Source: Gammaproteobacteria bacterium (GTDB taxonomy: Bacteria; Pseudomonadota; Gammaproteobacteria; JAADJB01). From it: 64,000 bases of DNA. The stretch is taken from the NCBI GenBank assembly GCA_013151035.1, contig JAADJB010000010.1, forward strand, positions 28,239 through 92,238. Direction: 5' to 3'. The position numbers and the translations under genes are program-made. Positions 40,401 through 51,680 of this stretch are shown here, one piece after another; the first letter of the stretch is position 1; each line of letters opens with the position of its first letter. The notes beneath the pieces were generated by a model. It saw nothing but the letters and a program-made list of their open reading frames with translations. It had not been told where the DNA came from and searched no databases.

Positions 40401-40942
40401 TGACTGGCGCACGGGAGGGTAGTATCGCTCTGGTTGCCGGTCTAGTGATTGATATGCGTGTGATTAATCCAAAGAATAATCGGGGTAGGTTGGCCTTTTT
40501 GACCCTGGATGATCGTAGCGGGCGTATCGAGGTTCGGGTTCAAAGCAAGATGTATGAGCAATACCAGGCAATTCTGGCACGGGACAAGATTCTGGTCATC
40601 AGTGGAAAACTGGATCGAAATGACTATTCAGGTGGTAATTATCAGGTTAGTGCAGAACAGATTATGGAGTTAAGTGAGGCACGGGAAATTTATGCTGAGT
40701 GTCTTTCTTTCTCTTTCACCTCGATTAGTATGGATGCTACCTTTGTCTCTCGCTTAGTCGAGGTGTTGCAACCCTATCGTGAGGGGAAATGTCGAATCTG
40801 TGTCGATTACCAGAATACACAGGCGGCCGCACGTCTTCAGTTGGGTGGCGATTGGTTGGTGCATCCATCGGATGAGTTGATTACCCGTCTAAGGGCAATG
40901 CCCGAACTGGATCAGGTGCTTATGGAGTATAAATCTGACTAA
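37445..40942 (+). CDS. dnaE: DNA polymerase III alpha subunit
   Basis: DnaE is the catalytic subunit of the replicative polymerase. The start at 37445 (MKPRFIHLRLHSEYSLVDG) gives 1165 residues, normal for the family; the upstream in-frame extension lies in the promoter region. An N-terminal PHP domain (about 1-270) is followed by the polymerase palm with PDFDIDFCMEGRDRVIEY, the fingers (YGFNKSHSAAYALVAYQTAW), an HhH region and a C-terminal OB domain (about 1000-1075). accA follows after 44 bases. Confidence 0.97.
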   Translation: MKPRFIHLRLHSEYSLVDGVVRIPDLVATLADTGMPACAITDQNNLFALVKYYRACINKGIKPIIGVDLWLHNEQDIRHPHRLVLLCKDRGGYIHLSELISRAYLEGQHNGIPIIEQAWLQDGNSDGLIALSGGREGDVGRALLAGNQELAGHLLQKWQQLFPDAYYLELQRTGRVNEEEYIHAAVTLAGQQRIPVVATNDVHFIHVDDFEAHEARVCIHDGRTLDDTHRPHNYTSQQYLRSEEEMLALFDDLPEALENTVEIALRCNLELTLGKNYLPDFPVPEGLTMDAFFRAEAWAGLEKRLAVLFDPSSEGFTEQRKPYDERLEIELGVIIEMGFPGYFLIVADFIRWAKNNAIPVGPGRGSGAGSLVAYVLTITNLDPLEFDLLFERFLNPERVSMPDFDIDFCMEGRDRVIEYVAQTYGREKVSQIITYGSMAAKAVVRDVGRVLGKPYGFVDTIAKLIPFEIGITLDKALEQEPQLAEKYNDEEEVRELIDLAKSLEGLSRNAGKHAGGVVIAPSKLTDFTPLYCEQGSTSIVSQFDKDDVEAVGLVKFDFLGLRTLTIIDWALQTINRQRAEQGLDAIDIDLIPTDDKASFDLLKACNTTAVFQLESSGMKDLIRRLQPDNFEDVVALVALFRPGPLQSGMVDDFVERKHGRARIVYPHPDLEDILKPTYGVILYQEQVMQIAQVLANYSLGGADILRRAMGKKKASEMAKQRTIFTEGATARGVEESVATYIFDLMEKFAGYGFNKSHSAAYALVAYQTAWMKAHYPAEFMAAVLSADMDNTDKVVTLIDDCASMDIDVVPPDVNRSYYAFTVNKADDKDQVIYGLGAIKGVGQAAIEGLIKEREENGSFGSLFDLCQRVDLKKLNRRVLDALIRACALDGIGPNRASLMQQLPSSLRLAEQRSRDDLAGQNDLFGGGDVDETVEEEEQTLEIDEWDETIRLQGERDTLGLYLTGHPVSCYQDELAQFISGRIVDLMTGAREGSIALVAGLVIDMRVINPKNNRGRLAFLTLDDRSGRIEVRVQSKMYEQYQAILARDKILVISGKLDRNDYSGGNYQVSAEQIMELSEAREIYAECLSFSFTSISMDATFVSRLVEVLQPYREGKCRICVDYQNTQAAARLQLGGDWLVHPSDELITRLRAMPELDQVLMEYKSD

Positions 40943-40986
40943 CAACCCTGTAGAATGCTTATTATTGATATATTTGGATCGAAAAA

Positions 40987-41946
40987 ATGAACCTGAATTT
41001 CCTTGATTTTGAACAACCTATCGCTGAACTCGAAGCTAAAATAGAGGAGCTGCGTTATGTCGGTGATGATGCTGAGATCAATATCAGTGAAGAGATTGCT
41101 CACCTGCAAGATAAAAGTAAAAGCCTGACGCGCTCTATTTTTTCGTCACTTACGGCTTGGCAGGTCTCACAGTTGTCACGGCATCCACAACGCCCGTATA
41201 CCCTGGACTATATCCAACGTATATTCACTGATTTTGAAGAACTACACGGTGACCGAGCCTATTCGGATGATCACGCTATTGTAGGCGGTCTTGCACGCAT
41301 TGATGGCCGCCCGGTGATGGTGATTGGTCAGCAAAAGGGGCGCGATACCAAACAAAAGATACTGCGTAACTTTGGTATGCCACGTCCAGAGGGTTACCGT
41401 AAAGCCCTGCGTTTAATGAAGATGGCGGAGCGTTTTAATCTGCCGATACTCACCTTTATTGACACCCCGGGAGCTTATCCGGGTGTCGGTGCCGAAGAAC
41501 GCAATCAGAGTGAGGCGATTGCGCGTAACCTGTTTGTTATGGCTGAACTCAAGGTGCCGGTTATCTGCACGGTTATTGGTGAAGGCGGCTCGGGTGGTGC
41601 GCTGGCGATTGGCGTTGGGGATCGTATGTTGATGCTGGAACACAGCACCTATTCGGTGATTTCTCCCGAGGGTTGTGCCACCATCCTTTGGCGTAGTGCA
41701 GAAAAAGCCGAGGAAGCTGCTGAGGCACTGGGTATTACCTCGGGTCGGCTCAAGGAATTAGGCCTCATCGATGAAATCATTCAAGAACCCTTAGGCGGAG
41801 CTCACCGTGATGTTGAATCAATGGCAAACACATTGAAACAGGCCTTGTTATTGCAACTCAATAAGCTGGCACGTACCCCGGTTGATCAGTTGTTATCTTC
41901 GCGCTACCAACGACTCATGGGCTACGGTCACTACAACGACCGCTAG
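40987..41946 (+). CDS. accA: acetyl-CoA carboxylase carboxyltransferase subunit alpha
   Basis: AccA and AccD form the carboxyltransferase that makes malonyl-CoA, the first committed fatty-acid step. The 319 residues match E. coli in length. Family regions are [59 protein letters not shown] and [20 protein letters not shown]. The dnaE-accA-tilS order is conserved in gammaproteobacteria. Confidence 0.98.
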   Translation: MNLNFLDFEQPIAELEAKIEELRYVGDDAEINISEEIAHLQDKSKSLTRSIFSSLTAWQVSQLSRHPQRPYTLDYIQRIFTDFEELHGDRAYSDDHAIVGGLARIDGRPVMVIGQQKGRDTKQKILRNFGMPRPEGYRKALRLMKMAERFNLPILTFIDTPGAYPGVGAEERNQSEAIARNLFVMAELKVPVICTVIGEGGSGGALAIGVGDRMLMLEHSTYSVISPEGCATILWRSAEKAEEAAEALGITSGRLKELGLIDEIIQEPLGGAHRDVESMANTLKQALLLQLNKLARTPVDQLLSSRYQRLMGYGHYNDR

Positions 41947-41957
41947 TTCTTTCTGGT

Positions 41958-43271
41958 ATGCCCTTTGATGCACAAACACTGCTGGGTAATCTGTCCGGGC
42001 ATGAACAGGCCCCACACATCTGGATTGCCTATAGTGGTGGCATGGATTCTCATGTCTTACTGCATGCTTTGTCTTGTATCAGGGGACAATTAGCAAGCGA
42101 ACTAAAGGCTATTCACATCAACCATGACCTGCATGTCGATGCCACACAGTGGGATAGGCATTGTGCCCGCATCTGCGAACAGTTAGACATCCCCTATCAA
42201 TCGACTACCGTGAGTCTTGATACTGTCGCCGAAGAAGGTATCGAAGCGGCGGCGCGTAGCGCACGTTATCAGGCCTTATCAGGCTATATGGCAGAAGGCG
42301 ATATCCTGCTCACTGCACAACATGCCGATGATCAGGCCGAGACCCTGATGCTACAGCTATTACGGGGTAGTGGTGTACCAGGTCTGGCAGCAATGCCGGC
42401 ACAAAGCCGTTTTTCCAAAGGCTGGCATCTACGTCCGCTATTGACAAACACGCGCGATGAATTGCTGGACTATGCCACCGTTCATCAGCTCCAGTGGATT
42501 GAAGACCCCAGTAATAGCGATACCCGATTTGATCGAAATTATTTACGCCATACAGTAATGCCCCAGCTAAGAGCGCGTTGGCCAGCAATGCCTCATTTAT
42601 TATCGCGTTCCGCACGTCACATGGCCGAGGCCAACGAACTGCTAGAGAATCAAGGGGTCAGAGCTCTTGAAAATATGAATATAGGTTCCCGCCTGAGAAT
42701 CAAGAGCTCTGACCCCTTGATTTTATCCATTGGCGAATTATGTGCCTTATCGCCTGCGCAACAACGAAATCTATTACGTCACTGGATTAAACAACAGGGC
42801 ATGCCTGTTCCGAGTGCTGCGATACTAGATCAGCTGCAATATTCTGTCGTTCAGGCAAGTATTGATAGTCAGCCCCTGTTACAGTGGCGCGGTGTCGAAG
42901 TCAGGCGTTATCAGGATGATCTCTATATTATGCAGGTTTTGTCACCACATGATGTGACGCAGGTCATCTGTTGGGATGGTCATAGCCGTGTTGAACTGGC
43001 TAATGGTACCCTCTTGCAATTAGCTGAATTATCACAACAGGGGCTGGATCTGGATAAATTGAAAGGCACCGTTCTGGAAATTCGTTATCGTCAGGGTGGG
43101 GAACGTTGCCGTGTGGCCGGGGCAGGGTGCAGCAAGTCGCTTAAACATCTATTCCAGGAAGGGAATGTCCCGCCCTGGCAACGTAGCCGTATTCCCTTGC
43201 TCTATGTGAATAATCAACTGGCACTGATTGTTGGTCTAGGTGTATGCGAAGGGTTTGGGAAATCAGGGTAG
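41958..43271 (+). CDS. tilS: tRNA(Ile)-lysidine synthase TilS carrying an in-frame hairpin
   Basis: TilS modifies C34 of tRNA-Ile(CAU) with lysine, using ATP, so that it reads AUA. The PP-loop IAYSGGMDSHVLLHAL is near residue 23. The N-terminal ATPase core (about 1-225) includes TAQHADDQAETLMLQLLRGS and the C-terminal domain has RYRQGGERCRV. Total length is 437. Residues 231-255 are encoded exactly by a 75-bp perfect-arm hairpin (42648-42722), inserted or overprinted in frame. The stop codon TAG lies inside a GTAGGGTGCG palindrome. Confidence 0.94.
   Translation: MPFDAQTLLGNLSGHEQAPHIWIAYSGGMDSHVLLHALSCIRGQLASELKAIHINHDLHVDATQWDRHCARICEQLDIPYQSTTVSLDTVAEEGIEAAARSARYQALSGYMAEGDILLTAQHADDQAETLMLQLLRGSGVPGLAAMPAQSRFSKGWHLRPLLTNTRDELLDYATVHQLQWIEDPSNSDTRFDRNYLRHTVMPQLRARWPAMPHLLSRSARHMAEANELLENQGVRALENMNIGSRLRIKSSDPLILSIGELCALSPAQQRNLLRHWIKQQGMPVPSAAILDQLQYSVVQASIDSQPLLQWRGVEVRRYQDDLYIMQVLSPHDVTQVICWDGHSRVELANGTLLQLAELSQQGLDLDKLKGTVLEIRYRQGGERCRVAGAGCSKSLKHLFQEGNVPPWQRSRIPLLYVNNQLALIVGLGVCEGFGKSG
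42648..42722. repeat. hairpin element within the tilS reading frame
   Basis: Arms at 42648-42670 and 42700-42722 are perfectly complementary over 23 bases, separated by 29 bases. The arm core GGGGTCAGAGCTCTTGA resembles terminal hairpins of REP-like elements. The 75 bases equal 25 codons and begin exactly on a codon boundary of tilS, so the frame is kept. Confidence 0.9.
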
Positions 43272-43290
43272 GGTGCGTATTACGCACCAT
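43268..43290. repeat. GTAGGGTGCG palindrome at the tilS stop
   Basis: The palindrome centre GGTGCGTATTACGCACC is at 43272-43288, and the leading GTAG includes the tilS stop TAG (43269-43271). Just downstream, 43291-43320 (CAAGTCCTGACTCC and CCCC) may be a decayed fragment of another short hairpin family. The full tilS-receptor gap is 155 bases. Confidence 0.85.
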
Positions 43291-43356
43291 AGGATCAAGT
43301 CCTGACTCCTTAACCCCTTTAATTTACAAGCTTAATCGGTTAACCTCTCAAGATAA

Positions 43357-43383
43357 TAAAGGTTTTGAGCGATTTGCCGAAGA
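43357..43383 (+). promoter_or_regulatory. sigma-28 (FliA)-type promoter for the chemoreceptor
   Basis: TAAAGGTT (43357-43364), an 11-base spacer and GCCGAAGA (43376-43383) match the flagellar sigma-28 consensus TAAAGTTT-N11-GCCGATAA at 13 of 16 positions with exact spacing. It lies about 43 bases before the receptor ATG. Sigma-28 commonly drives chemoreceptor genes. Confidence 0.75.
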
Positions 43384-43426
43384 TTAAGGTGAATTTTGTG
43401 GATATTAAATTAATCAGGAGTGTTTA

Positions 43427-45007
43427 ATGAAGAGTAATCTTCCCGTGACTAATAACGAGATAAAGCTGAATGAATCAGACGTTATTATATCAACCACTGA
43501 CCTTAAAGGGCAGATTACCTACGTCAATGAAAAATTTCATAATATTAGTGGCTTTGAAGAAGATGAGTTGCTCAACAAAAGTCACAATGTAGTCCGCCAC
43601 CCGGATATGCCTCCGGCTGCCTTTGAGGATCTCTGGAAAACACTCAAGGCAGAAAAACCTTGGATGGGTATTGTTAAAAATCGTTGTAAGAATGGTGATT
43701 TTTACTGGGTTAGTGCCTATGTCATGCCGATCAAGAAAAATGGAAAGGTCCATGAATATCAGTCGGTGCGTGGTCGCCCGGATGAAGCGGTTGTCAAACG
43801 TGCAGAAAAACTCTATCAGGATCTGAATGCGGGAAAATTACCTTGGCATCTGCGTTTTCCGCAACCGGGAATACAACAAAAAATAATGGTAACCTTGCTG
43901 GCGGCCCTTCTTCCATGGCTGGTCGCTGCGTTACTTGTCAGCAGTTTCTCCTTGATGATGATTGCTGTACTGACGGCTGTTTCATTTGGTTTGGGTTATG
44001 CCGGGGTTTATTTTTCCTTATCCAGCTTACGTTCAACGCTTACTCAGGCGCGTGCGATTGTGCAAAACCCGGTGGCTCAAGAGGTCTTTGTCGGTGTTCA
44101 GGACGAGGGGGCAGAGATTGCCCTGGCGTTGGAGATGCTAAAGAACCAGAATCGAGCCATTGCCGGACGTATGCTGGATTCGTCAGGACACTTGGCTGGA
44201 ACCGCAAAGGATTTGGCCGATTCTGTTATGTTGACTAACAATGGTGTTGTGCATCAACGCAATGAGATTAATTCACTTACCCGTTCAATAGATGATTTGC
44301 GTAATAGTGCCACCCAGGTTGATGAACATGCCAACCTGGTTGTGGGTGCAGTTGATGGTGCTACCGAAAATGCAGAACAAGGACGTCGGATCGTGAGTGG
44401 AACGATTGATTCTATTCAGGCACTAGCTTCACAGATCACCCAATCGGCGGCAATTATTAACACTCTTGATGAGGAATCACAGCGCATTGGTGGCATTCTG
44501 GATGCGATCAAGTCGATTGCTAATCAAACCAACCTGCTGGCACTCAACGCAGCAATTGAGGCGGCACGCGCCGGTGAGCAGGGTCGAGGCTTTGCTGTGG
44601 TTGCTGATGAGGTTCGTTTGCTGGCGACTCGCACCCATGATTCTACTCAGGAAATTGAAGGCATGATTTCCACCCTGCAAACAGAGGCACGCAAGGCCGT
44701 CGATATTATGAATGTGGGTTGTGAACGTGCCGATCTGGCGGTGGGACAGGCGGGTGAGACCAGTACTGCTCTGGAGTCCATTTTGACTTCAGTCAAGGAA
44801 ATCCACGCAATGAGTTCCCGTATTAGCCAGGTAACCAGCGAACAGACCTCTCTGGTGAACAATATCGGCGGCAGTGTTGAATCCGTGGATGAAATCAGCG
44901 AACTGACGGTGGATACCCTTGAAGGACAGGGGCGAATCAGTCAGACGTTGGATGAGCTCTCTAGTTCGCTTAATGGCCTTTCAAAAGAATTTGTGCACCT
45001 GCATTGA
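43427..45007 (+). CDS. Aer-like PAS methyl-accepting chemotaxis protein
   Basis: This 526-residue receptor has the layout of the energy/redox sensor Aer. An N-terminal cytoplasmic PAS domain (about 15-130: [33 protein letters not shown]) is followed by a hydrophobic hairpin (about 153-200), then a HAMP-like linker. A long methyl-accepting signalling domain contains the CheA/CheW tip [20 protein letters not shown] and [13 protein letters not shown]. There is no periplasmic sensor domain. CAGGAG precedes the ATG, and a sigma-28-type promoter lies upstream. It is an insertion between tilS and pyrG relative to the usual order. Confidence 0.93.
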   Translation: MKSNLPVTNNEIKLNESDVIISTTDLKGQITYVNEKFHNISGFEEDELLNKSHNVVRHPDMPPAAFEDLWKTLKAEKPWMGIVKNRCKNGDFYWVSAYVMPIKKNGKVHEYQSVRGRPDEAVVKRAEKLYQDLNAGKLPWHLRFPQPGIQQKIMVTLLAALLPWLVAALLVSSFSLMMIAVLTAVSFGLGYAGVYFSLSSLRSTLTQARAIVQNPVAQEVFVGVQDEGAEIALALEMLKNQNRAIAGRMLDSSGHLAGTAKDLADSVMLTNNGVVHQRNEINSLTRSIDDLRNSATQVDEHANLVVGAVDGATENAEQGRRIVSGTIDSIQALASQITQSAAIINTLDEESQRIGGILDAIKSIANQTNLLALNAAIEAARAGEQGRGFAVVADEVRLLATRTHDSTQEIEGMISTLQTEARKAVDIMNVGCERADLAVGQAGETSTALESILTSVKEIHAMSSRISQVTSEQTSLVNNIGGSVESVDEISELTVDTLEGQGRISQTLDELSSSLNGLSKEFVHLH

Positions 45008-45018
45008 ATAAAATAGGT

Positions 45019-45118
45019 AAACCGGGGACAGACCACGATTAATTACCTAAATCTGATTAATTGTATCAATTAATCGTGGTCTGTCCCCGGTTTTAAATCG
45101 TGGTCTGTCCCCGGTTTA
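45019..45118. repeat. GGGGACAGACCACG hairpin repeat plus an extra inverted copy
   Basis: A forward unit at 45019-45044 pairs perfectly with an inverted unit at 45068-45093 (26-base arms), and a second inverted copy (45095-45118) follows directly. The core GGGGACAGACCACG is shared with repeats at 61434-61556 and 63081-63195, although the outer bases differ (CC here, TA there). The remaining 90 bases before pyrG show no clear feature. Confidence 0.85.
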
Positions 45119-45157
45119 TTAGCTTCTCCCATTCCATTACGTCCTCTGATCTGTTAA

Positions 45158-46837
<1,680 letters not shown>

Positions 46838-46863
46838 GTACAGCCTAATAGGAGGATTATTGA

Positions 46864-47697
46864 ATGAATCTATGCGGTAAAGAGGTGGGGCTGGATCAGC
46901 CTTTATTCCTGTTGGCTGGCCCCTGTGTGATCGAAAGCGAAGCACTGGCAATGGAGACGGCTGCGGAGCTCAAGACCATCACCGACAAACTGGGTATTCA
47001 TTTTATCTATAAATCCTCTTTTGATAAAGCCAATCGTTCCTCGGTGGATAGTTATCGTGGCCCGGGTGTCGAAGAGGGTCTGCGTATCCTGGAAAAGGTA
47101 CGGACGGAGATCGGTGTACCTGTGATTACCGATGTGCATGAGGATAGCCCACTGGATGAGATCGCCTCGGTGGTTGATATTCTACAAACCCCGGCCTTTC
47201 TCTGTCGTCAGACTAATTTTATCCAGGCGGTTGCGCGTCAGGGCAAACCGGTCAATATCAAGAAGGGACAGTTTCTCGCACCCTGGGATATGAAACACGT
47301 CGTTAACAAGGCACTGGCAACGGGTAATAAACAGATCATGGTATGTGAGCGTGGGGTATCTTTTGGCTATAATAACCTGGTCTCGGATATGCGTTCGCTG
47401 GCAGTCATGCGTGAGACCCACTGCCCGGTAGTATTTGATGGCACCCATTCGGTACAATTGCCCGGTGGGCAGGGCACAAAATCCGGTGGTCAACGTGAAC
47501 ATGTGCCGGTATTGGCTCGCGCTGCTGTTGCCGCAGGGGTCGCCGGTCTGTTTATGGAAACGCATCCAAACCCTGAGGTGGCACTGAGTGATGGCCCGAA
47601 TGCCTGGCCACTAGGACAGATGGAAGTCTTGTTACAGACCTTGATCGAGATTGATCGCACGGTTAAGGCCGCAGGCTTTATTGAAACAACCCTGTAA
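46864..47697 (+). CDS. kdsA: 3-deoxy-D-manno-octulosonate 8-phosphate synthase
   Basis: KdsA condenses PEP with arabinose 5-phosphate to make Kdo8P for the LPS inner core. The 277-residue TIM-barrel protein shows [71 protein letters not shown] and [12 protein letters not shown]. It has an AGGAGG site eight bases before the ATG. The PEP supplier enolase is next. Confidence 0.98.
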   Translation: MNLCGKEVGLDQPLFLLAGPCVIESEALAMETAAELKTITDKLGIHFIYKSSFDKANRSSVDSYRGPGVEEGLRILEKVRTEIGVPVITDVHEDSPLDEIASVVDILQTPAFLCRQTNFIQAVARQGKPVNIKKGQFLAPWDMKHVVNKALATGNKQIMVCERGVSFGYNNLVSDMRSLAVMRETHCPVVFDGTHSVQLPGGQGTKSGGQREHVPVLARAAVAAGVAGLFMETHPNPEVALSDGPNAWPLGQMEVLLQTLIEIDRTVKAAGFIETTL

Positions 47698-47741
47698 ATA
47701 TTGTGGTATTTACATTAACAATGTTTTGTAATTAATTGTAA

Positions 47742-49037
<1,296 letters not shown>

Positions 49038-49049
49038 GTTTTTATTATA

Positions 49050-49334
49050 GTGCGGTGGCTGATTACAATTCTTATCGTGCTATTAGGTCTCTTGCAGTAT
49101 TCTCTATGGACGGGTGAAGGTAGCATGGAAGAGGTCTGGCGCCTCAAGCGTTCGGTTGAGGCGCAACAGGCCGAGAACAAGCGTCTACGTGAACGTAATC
49201 AGGCATTAACTGCCGAGGTGCAGGATCTAAAGCAAGGACAGGAAGCGATTGAGGAAAGGGCGCGTTCCGAACTGGGGATGATCAAGCAAGGCGAAGAGTT
49301 TTATCAGATTATTCGACCGGTGCAGGAGCCGTAG
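49050..49334 (+). CDS. ftsB: cell division protein FtsB
   Basis: FtsB is a bitopic division protein that forms the FtsQBL complex at the septum. The 94-residue product has one N-terminal membrane helix (about 2-20), then a periplasmic leucine/glutamine-rich coiled coil (VWRLKRSVEAQQAENKRL, LTAEVQDLKQG) and the conserved ARSELGMIKQGE. Start is GTG at 49050. The stop TAG is the one inside a GTAGGGTGCG palindrome, so the natural C-terminus may once have differed. Confidence 0.93.
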   Translation: MRWLITILIVLLGLLQYSLWTGEGSMEEVWRLKRSVEAQQAENKRLRERNQALTAEVQDLKQGQEAIEERARSELGMIKQGEEFYQIIRPVQEP

Positions 49335-49352
49335 GGTGCGTACTACGCACCA
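49331..49352. repeat. GTAGGGTGCG palindrome at the ftsB stop
   Basis: The sequence GTAGGGTGCG-TACTA-CGCACC is palindromic around its centre and contains the ftsB stop codon (49332-49334). It matches the copies at 50258 and 55774 base for base over the core. Confidence 0.9.
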
Positions 49353-49382
49353 TATTGCCAAAAGCCAGAGACTGCTAAGGAC

Positions 49383-49496
49383 GAGACAGGAGGCACTCTT
49401 CTTTAACAGAGACACGCTGTGAATACATCCATGTAAGCTCGACAGCCGCGTCCATGCGGCTGACGGTCTCTGTTAAAGAAGAGCACATCCTGTCTC
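49383..49496. repeat. 114-bp long-arm hairpin element, copy 2 (ftsB-ispD gap)
   Basis: This element has the same total length and the same centre as the one at 31491-31604, with arms at 49383-49413 and 49466-49496 that differ from each other at three or four positions. The inner arm (TTTAACAGAGAC), the ATACATCC-TGTA centre and the small CCGCGTCCATGCGG hairpin are shared. The middle of the outer arm is largely different from copy 1 yet still pairs with its partner. Confidence 0.85.
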
Positions 49497-49526
49497 TTGA
49501 GTGAACTTTTCAACGATACTGGTACG

Positions 49527-50252
49527 ATGTCATTAAATAATTCATCAACAAAACTATGGGCCATCATACCTGCCGCCGGAGCAGGCAGACGCATGGGCGC
49601 AGGCACACCAAAACAATATCTTACCCTGGGTAACAAAACGGTACTCCAGCATAGTCTGGATGCCATTAGTGCTGACCCACGCATAGCAGGTATCATGGTG
49701 GCGATCTCGGCACAGGATGAATACTGGCAAGCCTCGGAGCTTAATATCCCGGTCTATACCACTGAGGGAGGTAACGAGCGCTGTGATTCAGTCCTTAATG
49801 CCTTGCATGCACTAACACCTTATGCCGATAATAATGATTGGGTACTGGTACACGATGCCGCCCGCCCTTGTCTGCGCAGTGAGGATCTTTCCTTGTTGAT
49901 TGATCAGTTAATTAATGATCCCGTCGGTGGCATCCTCGCACTCCCGGTACGTGACACGATTAAACAGTCCAGCAGCCAATCCAGCGCCGGGCATCAGCCT
50001 ATCGACAAGACCATTGATCGTTCCCACTTATGGCATGCACTGACCCCACAGATGTTCCCCTATGGTTTGTTAAAGGCGGCCTTGCAACAGGCAATAGATG
50101 CTGAGGTGGTGATTACCGATGATGCCTCAGCGATGGAGTATTGTGGTTATCAGCCCAGACTCATTAGTGGGCATGGTGATAACCTAAAGATCACCCGCAA
50201 TGAAGATCTCGAACTGGCAAGCTATTATCTGCAACAACAGGGACGGATATAA
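49527..50252 (+). CDS. ispD: 2-C-methyl-D-erythritol 4-phosphate cytidylyltransferase
   Basis: IspD attaches CMP to MEP in the isoprenoid pathway. The ATG at 49527 gives 241 residues and leaves the usual short lead before LWAIIPAAGAGRRMGAGTPK, the nucleotide-binding loop. VLVHDAARPCL, LALPVRDTIKQ and VITDDASAMEY are further family motifs. A TTG at 49497, at the edge of the repeat element, would add ten residues and is less likely. ispF is the next pathway gene but a VapBC pair separates them. Confidence 0.95.
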   Translation: MSLNNSSTKLWAIIPAAGAGRRMGAGTPKQYLTLGNKTVLQHSLDAISADPRIAGIMVAISAQDEYWQASELNIPVYTTEGGNERCDSVLNALHALTPYADNNDWVLVHDAARPCLRSEDLSLLIDQLINDPVGGILALPVRDTIKQSSSQSSAGHQPIDKTIDRSHLWHALTPQMFPYGLLKAALQQAIDAEVVITDDASAMEYCGYQPRLISGHGDNLKITRNEDLELASYYLQQQGRI

Positions 50253-50257
50253 CGCAT

Positions 50258-50280
50258 GTAGGGTGCGTACTACGCACCAA
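50258..50280. repeat. GTAGGGTGCG palindrome after ispD
   Basis: One copy, GTAGGGTGCG-TACTA-CGCACCA, lies five bases past the ispD stop and eight bases before the end of the convergent vapC gene. It may act as a shared 3' hairpin. Confidence 0.88.
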
Positions 50281-50287
50281 TACCAAC

Positions 50288-50677
50288 TCAAGGCAAATCA
50301 ACCTGACAGTTTGTTAAACCTTGTGCCCTGGAAGAAAAGTCCTTATCAAAGGTGTAGAGTTTTGTATGTTGCTGACACTGACTTAAATGCAGGGCATCAG
50401 AAAAATCCAGACCCTGTTGGTGCCACTCAAGTGCCTGAGCAATAAAGACAGGGTTGGATAGATGAACATTTTTTAATCCCGATAAATTTATTAGTGCATT
50501 GCAGATATTATCCGGTGAAAATTGGTAGGCATATCTTAAAACCCATTCGGTTTCCAGGATAACGGTATCTGGTATGAACACCTCCTGGGTATTAAAGATA
50601 GCAAATGCCTTTTTGTATTGCCGCTCGTCGTCATGGGTCAGGAATCGAATAATGATATTAGTGTCAACAGCAATCAT
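50288..50677 (-). CDS. vapC: PIN-domain toxin, VapC type
   Basis: VapC-type toxins are PIN-fold ribonucleases that cut specific RNAs such as initiator tRNA. The 129-residue protein has the conserved acidic residues: IAVDTNIIIRFLTHDD (Asp4), ILETEWVLRYAY (Glu), LDFSDALHLSQ (Asp) and LYTFDKDFS (Asp). The ATG overlaps the antitoxin stop as ATGA. The pair is oriented against ispD and ispF, the usual sign of an inserted module. Confidence 0.92.
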   Translation of the reverse strand: MIAVDTNIIIRFLTHDDERQYKKAFAIFNTQEVFIPDTVILETEWVLRYAYQFSPDNICNALINLSGLKNVHLSNPVFIAQALEWHQQGLDFSDALHLSQCQQHTKLYTFDKDFSSRAQGLTNCQVDLP

Positions 50678-50928
50678 TGATGTTGTTCCTGAATCCCTTT
50701 GGCAATCGCGGCCTCCATATCCTTTAGAGTCCGAGCCTTACCCTTGAATTGTAAACAGGATGCGACCTCATTAATATGTGTTTCCACAAAGGGTGCCTTG
50801 GGTTTGAGTAAAATCCCATCACCGGTATCAATCACAAGTAGTTCCTGTCCTGTATCCCAATGATGTGCGCTACGTAGGGGTTTAGGTATAATGACCTGGC
50901 CTTTGCTGGAGAGTCTGGTGGTTTTCAT
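50674..50928 (-). CDS. vapB: AbrB/SpoVT-type antitoxin
   Basis: The 84-residue protein starts with a swapped-hairpin AbrB DNA-binding domain (TTRLSSKGQVIIPKPLRSAH) and ends with a charged helix (LKDMEAAIAKGIQEQ) expected to block the toxin. It is the likely antitoxin and autorepressor of the downstream PIN toxin, with which it overlaps by four bases. A spaced palindrome lies about 30 bases upstream of its start. Confidence 0.9.
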   Translation of the reverse strand: MKTTRLSSKGQVIIPKPLRSAHHWDTGQELLVIDTGDGILLKPKAPFVETHINEVASCLQFKGKARTLKDMEAAIAKGIQEQHQ

Positions 50929-50956
50929 TGCTTGATTATTCCAAAAAGTAAGATAT

Positions 50957-50980
50957 ATGTAAGAAATATAGTCCTTACAT
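50957..50980. promoter_or_regulatory. candidate VapB operator palindrome
   Basis: ATGTAAG (50957-50963) and its complement CTTACAT (50974-50980) are separated by ten bases, in the gap between the antitoxin gene and the small gene at 51040. Size and place fit an operator for the AbrB-type antitoxin and could also affect the plus-strand gene. Confidence 0.55.
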
Positions 50981-51039
50981 AAGGATCTGTCAATTTGATT
51001 TCAAGGGGCAGAGTTATTGAAATTTGGTGGATATTGAAT

Positions 51040-51195
51040 ATGCAACTTCATGAAAAAAAAGAAAGACTGGAATCAGCCGAATTGCGACAGGCTATTTTAA
51101 ATGGCTATCAGGATGCAATTACCGGGCATGTCGACGTGTTTTCAGGGGATTTAAGAAAGGATATGAAAGCCTTTCAGGAAAAGGATCAGGATTAA
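51040..51195 (+). CDS. small protein, possibly an orphan antitoxin-like remnant
   Basis: A 51-residue frame starts at ATG 51040 with GGTGG nine bases upstream and stops six bases before ispF. The sequence ([19 protein letters not shown], then [16 protein letters not shown]) is hydrophilic and helical. It recalls the C-terminal half of ParD/RelB-like antitoxins, but there is no DNA-binding half and no toxin partner. It may be a remnant, a real small protein, or a chance frame. A longer frame from TTG 50995 lacks a ribosome site. Confidence 0.5.
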   Translation: MQLHEKKERLESAELRQAILNGYQDAITGHVDVFSGDLRKDMKAFQEKDQD

Positions 51196-51200
51196 TCAAC

Positions 51201-51680
51201 ATGAGAATAGGACAAGGTTTTGATGCTCATGCCTTTGCAGATGATGCGGGCGATTTGATTATCGGCGGGGTGATGATACCGTATAAACGGGGTTTGCGTG
51301 CTCACTCGGATGGTGACGTATTACTACATGCGCTGTGTGATGCCCTGTTAGGGGCGGCAGGGGCGGGGGATATTGGTCAGCACTTCCCGGATACGGATCC
51401 TGCCTTTTCCAATGTGGATAGTCGCGAGTTATTGCGTAATGTTAATGACACCATTCAGCAAGAAGGTTATCGGGTGCATAATCTGGACCTAACCATTATT
51501 GCCCAGGCACCGAAGATGGCACCTTATCTTGAAACGATGTCGCAGCATATTGCCAACGATCTGAATATCGATAGCGCACAGACCAATATTAAGGCGACTA
51601 CGACTGAACAGATGGGCTTTACCGGCAGGAAAGAGGGTATTGCTGCTCTCGCGGTTGTGTTACTGGAAGAAAACGTCTGA
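51201..51680 (+). CDS. ispF: 2-C-methyl-D-erythritol 2,4-cyclodiphosphate synthase
   Basis: IspF closes CDP-ME-2-phosphate to the cyclodiphosphate, releasing CMP. The 159-residue protein carries the zinc ligands in [11 protein letters not shown] (Asp8, His10) and the second region [32 protein letters not shown] and the ending [20 protein letters not shown]. truD overlaps its stop as TGATG. Confidence 0.98.
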   Translation: MRIGQGFDAHAFADDAGDLIIGGVMIPYKRGLRAHSDGDVLLHALCDALLGAAGAGDIGQHFPDTDPAFSNVDSRELLRNVNDTIQQEGYRVHNLDLTIIAQAPKMAPYLETMSQHIANDLNIDSAQTNIKATTTEQMGFTGRKEGIAALAVVLLEENV

